A stretch of DNA of 64,000 nucleotides from the NCBI GenBank assembly GCA_949744505.1, contig CATJXY010000034.1, positions 62,001-126,000 on the forward strand, read 5' to 3'. The stretch's first letter is position 1. Each line of letters begins with the position of its first letter. The notes beneath the pieces were generated by a model. The model had not been told where the DNA came from. It worked only from the letters and a program-made list of their open reading frames with translations, and searched no databases. Source of the stretch: an uncultured Erysipelotrichaceae bacterium (GTDB lineage: Bacteria; Bacillota_I; Bacilli_A; Erysipelotrichales; Erysipelotrichaceae). Position numbers and translations under genes: made by a program. This document shows, one piece after another, positions 26,878-35,794 of the stretch.

Positions 26878-26906
26878 ATAATATTCTTATTTTTCTATGT
26901 TGTCAA
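26878..26906 (-). promoter_or_regulatory. Promoter of the lysine-riboswitch transcript
   Basis: TTGACA (26906-26901) and TATTAT (26883-26878), 17-bp spacer, sited about 15 nt upstream of aptamer helix P1. A shifted TATAAT with a longer spacer overlaps it. Confidence 0.75.
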
Positions 26907-26992
26907 TTATTTTCAAAATCACAATGAAAAAACTTTCATTTTACCTTCTCTATTTCATTCACAATAAACATTGATGAACTGTTTATATTAAA

Positions 26993-27796
26993 CTAATCAA
27001 AATCATGATTGTAATATTTAACCAAAGCTTGTGTCCCCAAATCTTCATACCCTTTTTCAGATAATGCTTCATACATATGACAAACCGTATTAAGCATTTC
27101 TAAATTCAAATCTTTATCATGTGCCATTTCTTGAGCTATACGCATATCTTTGATAAAGTGCTTGATATAAAATCCAGGATTAAAATCATGATTTAAAATT
27201 CGTTTAGAAGTGTTGTCCATTTGCCAACTTCCTGCTGCTCCTTTTGAAATAGCCTCAAGTACTTTTGACTCATCTAATCCAACTGCCTTACTGTAAATAA
27301 GTGCTTCACTTAATGCACTAATTGCTCCGGCAACAGCAATTTGATTTGCCATTTTGGTATGCTGACCACATCCAGCACTTCCCATATAACAAATATTATT
27401 CCCCATTAAATTCAATAATGGAAGACATCTTTCCATAATTTCTTTTTCGCCACCTACCATAATGGAAAGTGTTCCGGCTTTTGCTCCGCTATCTCCACCA
27501 CTTACCGGTGCATCTAATAAATGAATATTCTTTTTCTTTCCTTTTTCATATAATTTTTTTGCTAAATCAGGCGAAGAGGTCGTCATATCAATACAGATTG
27601 AACCTTCTTTACAATTCGCAAATATTTTTTCATAAACTTCTTCTACAGTTGAGGATACTTTTGCCCCTATTTCTTTTAACGATTCTGCTTTAGATAAAGT
27701 TCGATTATAAACTGTCACCTGATATCCTGCCTTTAAAAGATGTGAAACCATACTTTTTCCCATCACACCCGTTCCAATCCATGCACATTTTTCCAT
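26993..27796 (-). CDS. NAD(P)-dependent 3-hydroxyisobutyrate dehydrogenase-like oxidoreductase
   Basis: Beta-hydroxyacid dehydrogenase of the 6-phosphogluconate dehydrogenase-like family, 267 aa. The dinucleotide site '[15 protein letters not shown]' is N-terminal. The substrate segment '[23 protein letters not shown]' is near residue 110, and the catalytic Lys is in '[12 protein letters not shown]'. The start is set at ATG 27796 by GAGGTG at 6-nt spacing; the frame reaches 27856 but lacks a site there. Substrate is not resolvable; 3-hydroxyisobutyrate, tartronate semialdehyde and succinic semialdehyde are all options. Confidence 0.88.
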   Translation of the reverse strand: MEKCAWIGTGVMGKSMVSHLLKAGYQVTVYNRTLSKAESLKEIGAKVSSTVEEVYEKIFANCKEGSICIDMTTSSPDLAKKLYEKGKKKNIHLLDAPVSGGDSGAKAGTLSIMVGGEKEIMERCLPLLNLMGNNICYMGSAGCGQHTKMANQIAVAGAISALSEALIYSKAVGLDESKVLEAISKGAAGSWQMDNTSKRILNHDFNPGFYIKHFIKDMRIAQEMAHDKDLNLEMLNTVCHMYEALSEKGYEDLGTQALVKYYNHDFD

Positions 27797-27858
27797 ATCA
27801 TTCACCTCATTATCATTATAACATATATTTTTCAGCAACCATTTGATATTAATCATAA

Positions 27859-28953
27859 CTATTCCTTCAAAAATTCCAATAATACTTCATTCAAACAAGC
27901 AAATCCTCTTTCCGTTGGAATTATTCTTTCTTCCGTTTCAAAAAGCAGTCCTTTATCTATATTCGCATCCAAGGCACTCTTATAAATATCCTTGATATCT
28001 TCATGAAATCTTTGATAAAAAAGTTGTTTACTGATTCCTTCTTTCAATCGAAGTCCCATCATAATCATCTCAAACATAATATCTTCTTTTTCAAGATGAA
28101 TTTCTTCTTTACACCATTTATGATCAAAATACTCTAAGAAATTCATTGTATTATCATATCGCTTATCTTCGATTTTTCCACTTGCCCCCATACCCAATCC
28201 GATAAAATCATCATAATGCCAATATGTTTTATTATGTAATGATTCACCATTCTCTTTTGCAAAATTGCTGATTTCATAATGATGATAACCATTCTCTTCT
28301 AAAATATGGCAGGCGATTTCATACATATCTGCTTCAACTTCTTCATCTAATGGCGTAAATCCCTTTCTTGCAAAATCACTGTTTTCTTCAATTGTCAAAG
28401 AATAAAGTGAAATATGATCGATTTTCCATGACAATACTTCTAATAAAGATTCTTTCCATTCATCGATTGTTTGAGTTGGAAGCGAATAAATTAAATCTAT
28501 GGAAATATGTTTAATTCCGACTTGATTTAATTCCTCAATACATTCCTTTATTTGTTTTACAGTATGCTTCCTGTTCATCATTGACAAAAGCTTTGGCTGT
28601 ATCGCTTGCACACCTAATGAAACTCGACTGATGTGATGTTTTTTTAATATTTCAATTTTGTCTTTAGTTAGAGATTCCGGATTTGCTTCAATTGTAAATT
28701 CCTTACAATCTTTCGCATGAAAATTACAATGACTCAATAAATCATCCAGCAATTCATTGCTCAATGAAGTCGGTGTTCCTCCACCAATATAAATCGTATC
28801 AAATTGCATGTTCTTACACTTTTCAGCCATTTCAGCATACAATGCATGCATATATTTTTCTGCGAGACTCTCATTGTATTTTACTCTGCAAAAATCACAA
28901 TAGCCACAAATTGAATTGCAAAACGGAATATGTACATAAAGACTTTTTATCAT
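27859..28953 (-). CDS. hemW: Radical SAM protein HemW (coproporphyrinogen oxidase-like)
   Basis: Radical SAM protein of the HemN/HemW family, 364 aa. The [4Fe-4S] Cys motif 'CNSICGYCDF' is at about residues 13-22 in the 'SLYVHIPFCNSICGYCDFCR' context. 'TIYIGGGTPTSLSNELLDDLL' and 'EFTIEANPESLTKDKI' follow. HemW is a heme chaperone rather than a true coproporphyrinogen dehydrogenase. AGAGGG upstream supports ATG 28953; the frame continues to 29067 within the preceding gene. It keeps its association with lepA. Confidence 0.93.
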   Translation of the reverse strand: MIKSLYVHIPFCNSICGYCDFCRVKYNESLAEKYMHALYAEMAEKCKNMQFDTIYIGGGTPTSLSNELLDDLLSHCNFHAKDCKEFTIEANPESLTKDKIEILKKHHISRVSLGVQAIQPKLLSMMNRKHTVKQIKECIEELNQVGIKHISIDLIYSLPTQTIDEWKESLLEVLSWKIDHISLYSLTIEENSDFARKGFTPLDEEVEADMYEIACHILEENGYHHYEISNFAKENGESLHNKTYWHYDDFIGLGMGASGKIEDKRYDNTMNFLEYFDHKWCKEEIHLEKEDIMFEMIMMGLRLKEGISKQLFYQRFHEDIKDIYKSALDANIDKGLLFETEERIIPTERGFACLNEVLLEFLKE

Positions 28954-28963
28954 AATTTTCCCT

Positions 28964-29863
28964 CTAAAAAATACTATAAACAAACTTCTTTCCAACTTTT
29001 GTTTTCTGATAGAAGCGATATTGAACAAGCTGTTCCATTGCTTGTCTTCCTGTTTCATAGCAAACATTGTTTTCTTCTATATATTGTGAAATCGTATAAT
29101 AATGTCCGGGTTGATGATGTTTTGTATAAAAAGAAACAGCTGCTTTTGAAAGCATAGGATACCGATACATCAAAGTTTCCATTCCTTCTTTATGAAGTGG
29201 AATTTCTTTTTTTACCATTAATCGATGATTTAAGATTTGATTAAACACCTTAATAAGTGCAAGTAAATTATAAGTTTGATCTTCTTCTTTTGTGCATTCA
29301 GTGTTAAAACATTCTTGATTTAAATACGGAATAAATTTTTCGCAATTCACTTGTTTCAAAACACAAGCAGTCAAAACTATTTTCTGAGTCAAACTAAAAT
29401 CATCTCTTGTTATTAATGAAGTTAAACGGATCATAAAAGGACAATTTCTTTCTAAATACATTTGGCAATCCTTTTCTTCAAAGAAAAATAAAAATAAATG
29501 CTCTTTACAAGTCAAATATTCAATCTCTTTCCGATAACACTCTTTCAAAAAATTCTCACACAAAAATATTTCATTTTCATTTTTTATACTGTTTTTAATC
29601 CAATCGTTCAAAACATGCAAATCTCCATCTTCATCGGGAAGCATCAACATTTTTTCCATCAACATCATCATTTTTTTACATACATATCCATTAAGAACAA
29701 TATAAGTTCCTCTTTTTAAGCATGCATCTTCTACTTTAAAATGAGAACGATACTCCTCAACATCTTTCCAAACCTGATCAATCATCGAAATATTCAAATA
29801 CTTTGCTAATTCTTTTTTTGTATAATACTTTTGTTCACTTGTCTTATATGCAAGATCATCCAT
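28964..29863 (-). CDS. Uncharacterised protein with C-terminal winged-helix-like segment
   Basis: 299 aa, rich in Cys/Met/Phe. The C-terminal part 'GHYYTISQYIEENNVCYETGRQAMEQLVQYRFYQKTKVGKKFVYSIF' looks like the winged helix at the end of some Fic proteins. The middle carries no HPFxxGN catalytic motif, so a Fic enzyme is not supported. An N-terminal helix-turn-helix-like stretch ('YYTKKELAKYLNISM') also suggests DNA binding. GAGGTG precedes the ATG. It lies 10 bp ahead of hemW in the lepA-hemW neighbourhood. Function unknown. Confidence 0.65.
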   Translation of the reverse strand: MDDLAYKTSEQKYYTKKELAKYLNISMIDQVWKDVEEYRSHFKVEDACLKRGTYIVLNGYVCKKMMMLMEKMLMLPDEDGDLHVLNDWIKNSIKNENEIFLCENFLKECYRKEIEYLTCKEHLFLFFFEEKDCQMYLERNCPFMIRLTSLITRDDFSLTQKIVLTACVLKQVNCEKFIPYLNQECFNTECTKEEDQTYNLLALIKVFNQILNHRLMVKKEIPLHKEGMETLMYRYPMLSKAAVSFYTKHHQPGHYYTISQYIEENNVCYETGRQAMEQLVQYRFYQKTKVGKKFVYSIF

Positions 29864-29911
29864 GTTTCTTCACCTCAAGACAAGTTTACACAACAAAAGC
29901 TAAAAAGACTG

Positions 29912-30418
29912 TCAAAATTGATTGGAAATAAGTGCAAATTCCTCGCACTCAAATGGTTCATATTTTGATTGAATTTTAGCCAATGATGCTTCAAAATCAA
30001 TTTCTTCTACTTGGTTTTCATTTTGATTTTTCAAATGAGAACTGATACAATTTGACATTTCTGTATTTAAACGGACAGTCCTTTTAGCAATGATTTCATT
30101 TTCTTTATTTAAATAAACCACATTAAAAAGATAACCTTCCCCTTTATTAAATTCTTTAAAACAAGAACTGTAATCATCTGCATGAACATTAAACGGGCAA
30201 TCGCTCGTTTCTAACGCATCTTCAACTTGAATCAAAAATAAGTCCACAATCCCTCTTTCAACAAAAGAAATTGTCACTTTATTACGTTTCAATGCTTTGC
30301 ATTCGTATTCTGTCCAAAACTCATCTTTTACTACCAAAACCCATTCATCATCAATGAAGTCAATAGCTGTCCCCTCATCCAACTCAAATTCAAACTTTTG
30401 TCCTAACTCCAATTTCAT
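29912..30418 (-). CDS. Hypothetical protein, 168 aa
   Basis: A soluble, acidic protein with beta-rich N-terminal region ('KLELGQKFEFELDEGTAIDF', 'WVLVVKDEFWTEYECKALKRNKVTISFVERG') and a charged C-terminal tail. No signal peptide or transmembrane segment. The family is not recognised. It lies between lepA and the 28964-29863 gene, where Bacillus has none. The frame shows normal composition for the region and a GG-rich site upstream (AGGTGGTCGT) 7 nt from ATG. Confidence 0.6.
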   Translation of the reverse strand: MKLELGQKFEFELDEGTAIDFIDDEWVLVVKDEFWTEYECKALKRNKVTISFVERGIVDLFLIQVEDALETSDCPFNVHADDYSSCFKEFNKGEGYLFNVVYLNKENEIIAKRTVRLNTEMSNCISSHLKNQNENQVEEIDFEASLAKIQSKYEPFECEEFALISNQF

Positions 30419-30462
30419 ACGACCACCTCTTTTTTATTTTACCATGATTGATATTGAAAAAA

Positions 30463-30485
30463 AAGAATAAGCATTTGCCTATTCT
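30463..30485 (-). terminator. Terminator of lepA
   Basis: The minus-strand transcript forms AAGAAUAGGCA/UGCUUAUUCUU with one G-U pair, followed by a run of U. It overlaps the lepA stop. Confidence 0.75.
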
Positions 30486-32281
30486 TCATCCATTGATAAA
30501 ACTGCCATAAAAGCTTCTTGTGGTATTTCTACACTTCCTACGGCTTTCATTCGTTTTTTTCCTTCTTTTTGTTTTTCGAGAAGTTTCTTTTTACGGCTGA
30601 TATCCCCACCATAACACTTAGCCAATACATTTTTTCTTAATGATTTAATATTGGTTCGAGCAATAACTTTTCCATTCACTGCAGCTTGAACAGGTATTTC
30701 AAATTGTTGCTTCGGTATCAAATCTTTTAATTTAACCGTAATTGCATTTCCTCTTTGGTAAGCAAAGTCTGTATGTACAATAAAACTTAAAGCATCTATG
30801 ACTTCTCCATTTAAAAGAATATCCATTTTTTGAAGTTTACTAGCACGATATCCGATTAATTCGTAGTCAAAAGACGCATAACCTTTTGTACAAGATTTTA
30901 GCTTGTCAAAAAAATCAAATACTATTTCAGCTAAAGGAATTTCATATACAATTAAATTTCTTCCATCATTCATGACATTCATATCAGCATAAACACCACG
31001 TTTATTCTGACAAAGTTCCATTACTGCCCCTACATAATTGGAAGGAACCATAATTGTTGCCTTAACATAAGGTTCTTCTAAACGTAATATACGTTGTTGT
31101 TCCGGCATCTTCGCCGGATTATCAATAAGAACCATAGAGCCATCTGTCAAATAACAGTGATAAATAACACTTGGAGCTGTCGCAATCAAATCCAAATTAT
31201 ACTCACGCTCTAATCGCTCTTGTATGACATCCATGTGTAAAAGACCTAAAAATCCACATCGAAATCCAAATCCTAATGCTTGAGAAGTCTCTGCTTCAAA
31301 TTTCAAGCTTGCATCATTCAATTGCAACTTTTCAAGTGCTTCTCTTAAATCGTTATACCGTTTCGAATCAGTCGGATAAAGCCCACAATAAACCATTGAA
31401 TTAAAAGTTCGATACCCCGGTAATGCTTCCTTAGCAGGATTTTCTGCATTGGTAATCGTATCTCCGACCCGAACATCTTTAACAGATTTGATGCTTGCCG
31501 CAATCCAACCGACTTCACCACAGCCAAGTTCATTCAATTTCACTTCTTTTGGATTTCTCACTCCGACTTCGGTTACCAAAAATTCAGAATTATTTGCCAT
31601 AAAACGAATTGTATCACCCGGTTTTACCGAACCTTCTTTAATACGAACAAACGCAATTACTCCACGATAACTATCATAATAAGAATCAAATACAAGCGCC
31701 TTTAATGGAGCATCCGGATTTCCTGATGGTGGTGGAACATTTTTCACAATTGACTCCAAAACCTGATCCACATTCAATCCTGTTTTGGCACTGATGCGTG
31801 GCGCATCTGATGCCGGAATTCCAATTTCATTTTCTATTTCTTCAATAACAACTTCCGGCTGAGCACTAGGCAAATCAATCTTGTTGATAACCGGAATAAT
31901 TTCCAAATCATTATCTAAAGCTAAATAAACATTTGCCAAAGTTTGAGCCTCTATTCCCTGTGCTGCATCAACCACAAGAATCGCACCTTCACAGGCAGCC
32001 AAACTTCTTGATACTTCATAAGTAAAATCTACATGCCCCGGTGTATCAATCAAATGAAAAACATACTCATCCCCATCTTTTGCTTTATATTTTAACTGAA
32101 CCGCATTCAGTTTAATTGTAATTCCTCTTTCTCTTTCCAAATCCATTGAATCAAGGAGCTGTGCTTGCATTTCACGTTTTTGTACTGTATCCGTCATTTC
32201 AAGAATGCGATCAGCCAATGTACTTTTTCCATGATCTATATGAGCAATAATCGAAAAATTTCGAATATGTTTTTGATCCAT
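30479..32281 (-). CDS. lepA: Elongation factor 4 (LepA)
   Basis: Ribosome-associated GTPase of the EF-4 family, 600 aa. G1 '[13 protein letters not shown]' is near residue 12, G3 'DTPGHVDF', G4 'NKIDLPSA'. The C-terminal LepA-specific domain follows and ends '[33 protein letters not shown]'. GGAGG upstream supports ATG 32281 over 32308. It is three genes upstream of hemW with two genes of unknown function between them. Its terminator overlaps the stop. Confidence 0.97.
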   Translation of the reverse strand: MDQKHIRNFSIIAHIDHGKSTLADRILEMTDTVQKREMQAQLLDSMDLERERGITIKLNAVQLKYKAKDGDEYVFHLIDTPGHVDFTYEVSRSLAACEGAILVVDAAQGIEAQTLANVYLALDNDLEIIPVINKIDLPSAQPEVVIEEIENEIGIPASDAPRISAKTGLNVDQVLESIVKNVPPPSGNPDAPLKALVFDSYYDSYRGVIAFVRIKEGSVKPGDTIRFMANNSEFLVTEVGVRNPKEVKLNELGCGEVGWIAASIKSVKDVRVGDTITNAENPAKEALPGYRTFNSMVYCGLYPTDSKRYNDLREALEKLQLNDASLKFEAETSQALGFGFRCGFLGLLHMDVIQERLEREYNLDLIATAPSVIYHCYLTDGSMVLIDNPAKMPEQQRILRLEEPYVKATIMVPSNYVGAVMELCQNKRGVYADMNVMNDGRNLIVYEIPLAEIVFDFFDKLKSCTKGYASFDYELIGYRASKLQKMDILLNGEVIDALSFIVHTDFAYQRGNAITVKLKDLIPKQQFEIPVQAAVNGKVIARTNIKSLRKNVLAKCYGGDISRKKKLLEKQKEGKKRMKAVGSVEIPQEAFMAVLSMDEE

Positions 32282-32337
32282 GAAAATACCTCCTTTCAAT
32301 TCATTCATTATAACAAAATCACTCTGAAAAGTAAAAT

Positions 32338-32369
32338 AAAAACAAGCCTAACCATATTAAGCTTGTTTC
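32338..32369 (-). terminator. Terminator of the 32386-33006 gene
   Basis: AAACAAGC/GCTTGTTT with a 13-base loop, followed by a U-rich stretch on the minus strand. It lies after the stop of the upstream membrane-protein gene and just before the lepA leader. Confidence 0.75.
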
Positions 32370-32385
32370 TTTGAATTCTATGATT

Positions 32386-33006
32386 TTATTCTTCATTAGA
32401 ATCTGTTTCTTCTAATAAATAAACTTGTCTTATTTCCACATAATACTCATTATTTTCATGATAAATATTAATTTCTTGACCATCAATTGTATAATTTGCA
32501 ATTGCCTCTTCACCAAAATCATCTTGAGATAAATTCACTGCATTCATCGCATTAAATCTTTCCGGTGCTGATTGATCCAGTAATGAATTGGCAAGATCTA
32601 ATATTTTTGCAGTTGAATCTTTATCATTAGTTAATTTACACTCTTCAATTTCATTAGGAAGTGTTTTACTGTATTCTTCACTCGCCACATGATCAAGTCC
32701 ATAAGCTTCAATACTTTCATTATTGTCCTCAACCGACTTTACTTGCAACCCAACTTCCGGACTTACAGAATCAGTCTTTACAGAATCAATCGATTTTACA
32801 GCTACTCCGACACTCAAAAAAAGAATTACACAACTACTTACCAAGAAGAATGGACGATTTTTAATCTTTTCGTTGCCATTTGTAAATAATGATTTCTTTT
32901 TCTCCATTAATTTAGCAATTTTACTTGCTTCAATATATCGATAAAATAAGTATATTCCAATCAATATCGAAAATATTGAAAACAAGATTATAATAGACTG
33001 TTCCAT
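32386..33006 (-). CDS. Two-pass membrane protein paired with LytTR regulator
   Basis: 206 aa with two hydrophobic segments: about 4-24 (SIIILFSIFSILIGIYLFYRY) and about 53-69 (FFLVSSCVILFLSVGVAV). The remainder is an acidic outside domain ('SPEVGLQVKSVEDNNESIEAYGL...'), rich in Asn/Glu. No known family is recognised. It starts 8 bp after the LytTR gene stop (33015), which marks a two-gene operon. Solitary LytTR regulators often pair with a small membrane inhibitor; that analogy is inference. Confidence 0.7.
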   Translation of the reverse strand: MEQSIIILFSIFSILIGIYLFYRYIEASKIAKLMEKKKSLFTNGNEKIKNRPFFLVSSCVILFLSVGVAVKSIDSVKTDSVSPEVGLQVKSVEDNNESIEAYGLDHVASEEYSKTLPNEIEECKLTNDKDSTAKILDLANSLLDQSAPERFNAMNAVNLSQDDFGEEAIANYTIDGQEINIYHENNEYYVEIRQVYLLEETDSNEE

Positions 33007-33014
33007 ATCAACAC

Positions 33015-33536
33015 CTAACTTTCTATTGACTTCAGAAATTCTTTTTTAAAACTTCTATTTACTTCAACTTCTTGATTATTTCGTAATGTTAATATAAGCT
33101 TACCGTTAAATCCGGATGCAATTGCTTCCACAGCTGCTATATTCACAATTTCTGATTTTGAAATACGAATAAATCCTAATGGTTCTAACTTTTCCAACAG
33201 TTGATAAAGTTTTAATGAAAAATCCACTCGAGTATCTTGAATTTTTGTATAAACTTCATTGCCATATGCTTGAATTAAATCAATATCTTGTATTTCAATA
33301 TTAACCATGCCTCTATATGTTCTTCCGCTCAGTGTTTTTTTCTTTACCTGTGAGGAAAAGAGAATGTTTTCACTTAAACTTTCAAGTTGATCCATAGTAA
33401 AAACAAGATTAATTTTATCTTCTTCTATATCCTCTTTACACGCACATAAAACAATCTGAGGATTTGCAGACTCTTCTACATTCAATTTTTGTTCTATCCG
33501 CTTTTTGCTGATTTCATCAAATTTAATTTTAAACAC
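33015..33536 (-). CDS. LytTR-domain DNA-binding regulator
   Basis: 173 aa from a GTG at 33536, preceded by GGGGAG. The frame itself continues to 33596 without a better site. The C-terminal part, 'DIDLIQAYGNEVYTKIQDTRVDFSLKLYQLLEKLEPLGFIRISKSEIVNI', is the LytTR DNA-binding domain, ending 'EVNRSFKKEF'. The N-terminal half ('EQKLNVEESANPQIVLCACKEDIEEDKINLVF') lacks a receiver domain. So it is a solitary LytTR protein, likely regulating itself and the adjacent membrane gene. Its promoter contains a palindrome at 33548-33559. Confidence 0.85.
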   Translation of the reverse strand: MFKIKFDEISKKRIEQKLNVEESANPQIVLCACKEDIEEDKINLVFTMDQLESLSENILFSSQVKKKTLSGRTYRGMVNIEIQDIDLIQAYGNEVYTKIQDTRVDFSLKLYQLLEKLEPLGFIRISKSEIVNIAAVEAIASGFNGKLILTLRNNQEVEVNRSFKKEFLKSIES

Positions 33537-33547
33537 AGTGTTTCTCC

Positions 33548-33559
33548 CCTTAATTAAGG
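33548..33559. promoter_or_regulatory. Palindromic operator candidate at the LytTR promoter
   Basis: Perfect 12-bp palindrome CCTTAATTAAGG between the -10 (33568-33573) and the GTG start of the LytTR gene. Its position just downstream of the -10 would suit autorepression. Confidence 0.5.
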
Positions 33560-33567
33560 TTAATGAT

Positions 33568-33596
33568 ATTGTATATAATAACCAAAAAAAGTGCAA
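33568..33596 (-). promoter_or_regulatory. Promoter of the LytTR operon, overlapping the fmt terminator
   Basis: TTGCAC (33596-33591) and TACAAT (33573-33568) with a 17-bp spacer. The -35 lies inside the stem of the upstream fmt terminator. Confidence 0.65.
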
Positions 33597-33617
33597 CTTT
33601 CACAGTGTAAGTTGCAC
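33591..33617 (-). terminator. Terminator of fmt
   Basis: Perfect 9-bp stem GTGCAACTT/AAGTTGCAC with a 9-base loop and seven U on the minus strand. It follows the fmt stop at 33633 and contains the -35 of the next promoter. Confidence 0.85.
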
Positions 33618-33632
33618 ATAATGTAAATCAAG

Positions 33633-34574
33633 TTACTCAGATTTTTGAAAACATTTACCGATTAATTCTTTCCCATGACCATTCATGAAATCAATCGCAT
33701 TCATTTTCTTCTTTCCTTCTAACTGTAAAACATCAATAAGTAAAATTGCTTTACCTAAACTTACCGCAAATGCATTGTCCATAAGACCTAATACTGTCCC
33801 AGATGGTTTATCACATTTTCTATCCAGATATCTCACTGCATGAAATTTTATGATTTTACCTTCTAATATTCCATAACCCACCGGCCAACTAATCAAACCG
33901 CGAATCGTATTATATATTTTTAGCGAATCCCATGAAAAATCTATAAATTCTTCTTCTTTTGAAATATTCCATGCAAAAGTTGCTTCTTCATGATTCTGCG
34001 GAATACTGAGTGCATGACCATTAAAAATATCAGGTAATGTTTCATGTAAAAGTTTTGCCCCTGCATTCATGAGTTTATCATGAAGTATTTCAGTAGTATC
34101 AGTAAATTCTATAGGAACTTCTACTTTGGCCACCATATCTCCGGCATCCATTTTTTTAACCATTTTTACAATTGTGATACCTGTTTTGCTTTCTCCTTCA
34201 ATAATTGCCTTATGAATTGGTGCACCACCCCGATATTTCGGAAGCAAAGAAGCATGAACATTAATACAACCCAATTTTGGTGCATTCAATACTTCATCAG
34301 GAATAAATTGCCCATAAGCACATGTTACAATTAAATCTAAATTTGCATCCAATACAGGTTGAAAATCCGTTTTGATTGAATCCGGTTGAAAAACATTCAA
34401 ATTATTTTTAACTGCCAATTCTTTAACGGGAGTCGCTCTTAAAAGTTGTTGTCTTCCTACTTTTTTATCTGGCTGTGATACAACAAGCGCAATTTCGATA
34501 TCTTCTTGTAACAACTGATTTAATATCCCACAAGCAAACTCGGGAGTTCCCATAAAACAAACTCTTTTTTTCAT
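33633..34574 (-). CDS. fmt: Methionyl-tRNA formyltransferase
   Basis: Formylates initiator Met-tRNA. The N-terminal fold starts 'KKRVCFMGTPEFACGIL'. The catalytic signature 'NVHASLLPKYRGGAPIHKAII' contains Asn/His. 'GDMVAKVEVPI' and a C-terminal OB-like domain follow. Length 313 aa is standard. It is isolated from the usual def/priA neighbours. Terminated by a strong hairpin. Confidence 0.95.
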   Translation of the reverse strand: MKKRVCFMGTPEFACGILNQLLQEDIEIALVVSQPDKKVGRQQLLRATPVKELAVKNNLNVFQPDSIKTDFQPVLDANLDLIVTCAYGQFIPDEVLNAPKLGCINVHASLLPKYRGGAPIHKAIIEGESKTGITIVKMVKKMDAGDMVAKVEVPIEFTDTTEILHDKLMNAGAKLLHETLPDIFNGHALSIPQNHEEATFAWNISKEEEFIDFSWDSLKIYNTIRGLISWPVGYGILEGKIIKFHAVRYLDRKCDKPSGTVLGLMDNAFAVSLGKAILLIDVLQLEGKKKMNAIDFMNGHGKELIGKCFQKSE

Positions 34575-34623
34575 TCATATCACTTCTTTCCGCGCTTTAT
34601 TATAACAGGAAAAAGCATAAGAA

Positions 34624-34911
34624 TCAATTTCTGAATTCCCGCATAACATCTCCGATAAATTGAACTGAATTTCCAACAGTTTGAGTGACAAAATCTGATA
34701 AATCCACACCCAATTGTCCGGCAAAATTTTCTTTTGTCTGATATGTCACACGAACAGAATGTTGTTGTTCTATCACCTCATGATTTGCTATTTGTTCCTC
34801 AAAACTTTGAATTTTATTTTCAAGAAAATTTTGTTCATTCAAAGAATTCAAACTACTCCCCAAACAAACTACCAATAAGATGAAAAAAACATCCAGAATA
34901 ACCCGTTTCAT
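34624..34911 (-). CDS. Small membrane-anchored protein in the yqxA position
   Basis: 95 aa. N-terminal hydrophobic segment (about 5-20, LDVFFILLVVCLGSSL) followed by a soluble Gln/Glu-rich region. ATG overlaps the spoIIP stop (ATGA), with GGAGGG as SD, so it is translationally coupled. Bacillus has yqxA (DUF3679, a small membrane protein) at the same place between spoIIP and lepA. Sequence similarity to yqxA could not be confirmed by reading. Confidence 0.65.
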   Translation of the reverse strand: MKRVILDVFFILLVVCLGSSLNSLNEQNFLENKIQSFEEQIANHEVIEQQHSVRVTYQTKENFAGQLGVDLSDFVTQTVGNSVQFIGDVMREFRN

Positions 34912-35747
34912 TCAATCCCTCCACTCTTTAATGCTTCCACCAAAATATCAAGACTGTTCAAGACTTCTTCAAGTGTATTGGTATCTGCACCCAGTTCCAA
35001 TAAAATCATATTAGGATCCATGTCTTGATTGTATACAGCCTGTCGTTCAAAGACCGATCTCATTATACCTGGTTTCACTGCATTTATTTTGTCGGTTAAT
35101 GAAATCGAATGGTTCATTACTGTAGAAGCGTTATCACTCTTCATTCCTACCACAAACATCATCTTGGCATATTGTTTTCCATTTTCATCCACATAAGTAA
35201 CCGCTGATTTAGGAGCAGCGTCACGATGTAAATCAATTGTAAGATCAAATCCCCCATAATTCACAAATGCTTCTTGAATAAATTGTCGAGAAATTAAATA
35301 TAATTGATTGTAATTATATCCTTTTCGATCTGCTTCTAATAAAAAATCATTTCCTTCGACAACAACATAAAATCCTGCCTCTTCTAGTTTTTTAGCCAAT
35401 ATATAAGAAATTTCCCAAACCGTTCCATTATCTGCGTATTCTTCATATTGATGTGTACTATAAATATAAATTGTTGGTTTTTTTCCATCTTTTAAAACCG
35501 GAACAAATGGTACTGCCACTTGAACTTCCTCTTTGATTTCATCAGTAAGTATTGAAGATGGGGGTGCAATAGCGAGTTGCTTTTTTAAACTTTCCGGATT
35601 TACTTCAATTGTCGGATTCAATAACTTTTCTAAAAACTGATTAGGACCATCATTCATTGATTTTCCAAGCACATCTAAAAATGAAATCGAATTTAAAATA
35701 AAACAGATCAAAAAAATTTTTCCTAATATTTTAAGACTTATCTTCAA
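34908..35747 (-). CDS. spoIIP: Stage II sporulation protein P (SpoIIP)
   Basis: Cell-wall amidase/endopeptidase needed for septal thinning and engulfment, working with SpoIID and SpoIIM in the mother cell. N-terminal membrane helix about 8-26. The catalytic domain begins 'PTIYIYSTHQYEEYADNGTVWE' (metal His, Glu), then 'LTIDLHRDA' (His) and 'NMILLELGADTNT' (Glu). The start is a TTG with GGAGGGG at the right spacing. A sigma-E-like promoter lies just upstream (35766-35794). Follows gpr, as in Bacillus. Confidence 0.95.
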   Translation of the reverse strand: MKISLKILGKIFLICFILNSISFLDVLGKSMNDGPNQFLEKLLNPTIEVNPESLKKQLAIAPPSSILTDEIKEEVQVAVPFVPVLKDGKKPTIYIYSTHQYEEYADNGTVWEISYILAKKLEEAGFYVVVEGNDFLLEADRKGYNYNQLYLISRQFIQEAFVNYGGFDLTIDLHRDAAPKSAVTYVDENGKQYAKMMFVVGMKSDNASTVMNHSISLTDKINAVKPGIMRSVFERQAVYNQDMDPNMILLELGADTNTLEEVLNSLDILVEALKSGGIE

Positions 35748-35765
35748 AAAAACCCCTCCTGCTTT

Positions 35766-35794
35766 ACTTTATGGTAAAACAGAAAGGATTATGT
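35766..35794 (-). promoter_or_regulatory. Sigma-E-like promoter of spoIIP
   Basis: CATAAAGT (35773-35766) matches the sigma-E -10 (CATACAnT) at all but one fixed base. ACATAAT (35794-35788) resembles the -35, with a 14-bp spacer. Bacillus spoIIP also has a sigma-E promoter after gpr. Confidence 0.5.

Noticed and set aside
26960-26990. Terminator before the lysine-riboswitch promoter
   Set aside because: An ATAAACA/TGTTTAT repeat is present but no U-run follows.
28964-29863. Fic/DOC AMPylase
   Set aside because: Only the C-terminal winged helix is similar; the HPFxxGNGR motif is not found.
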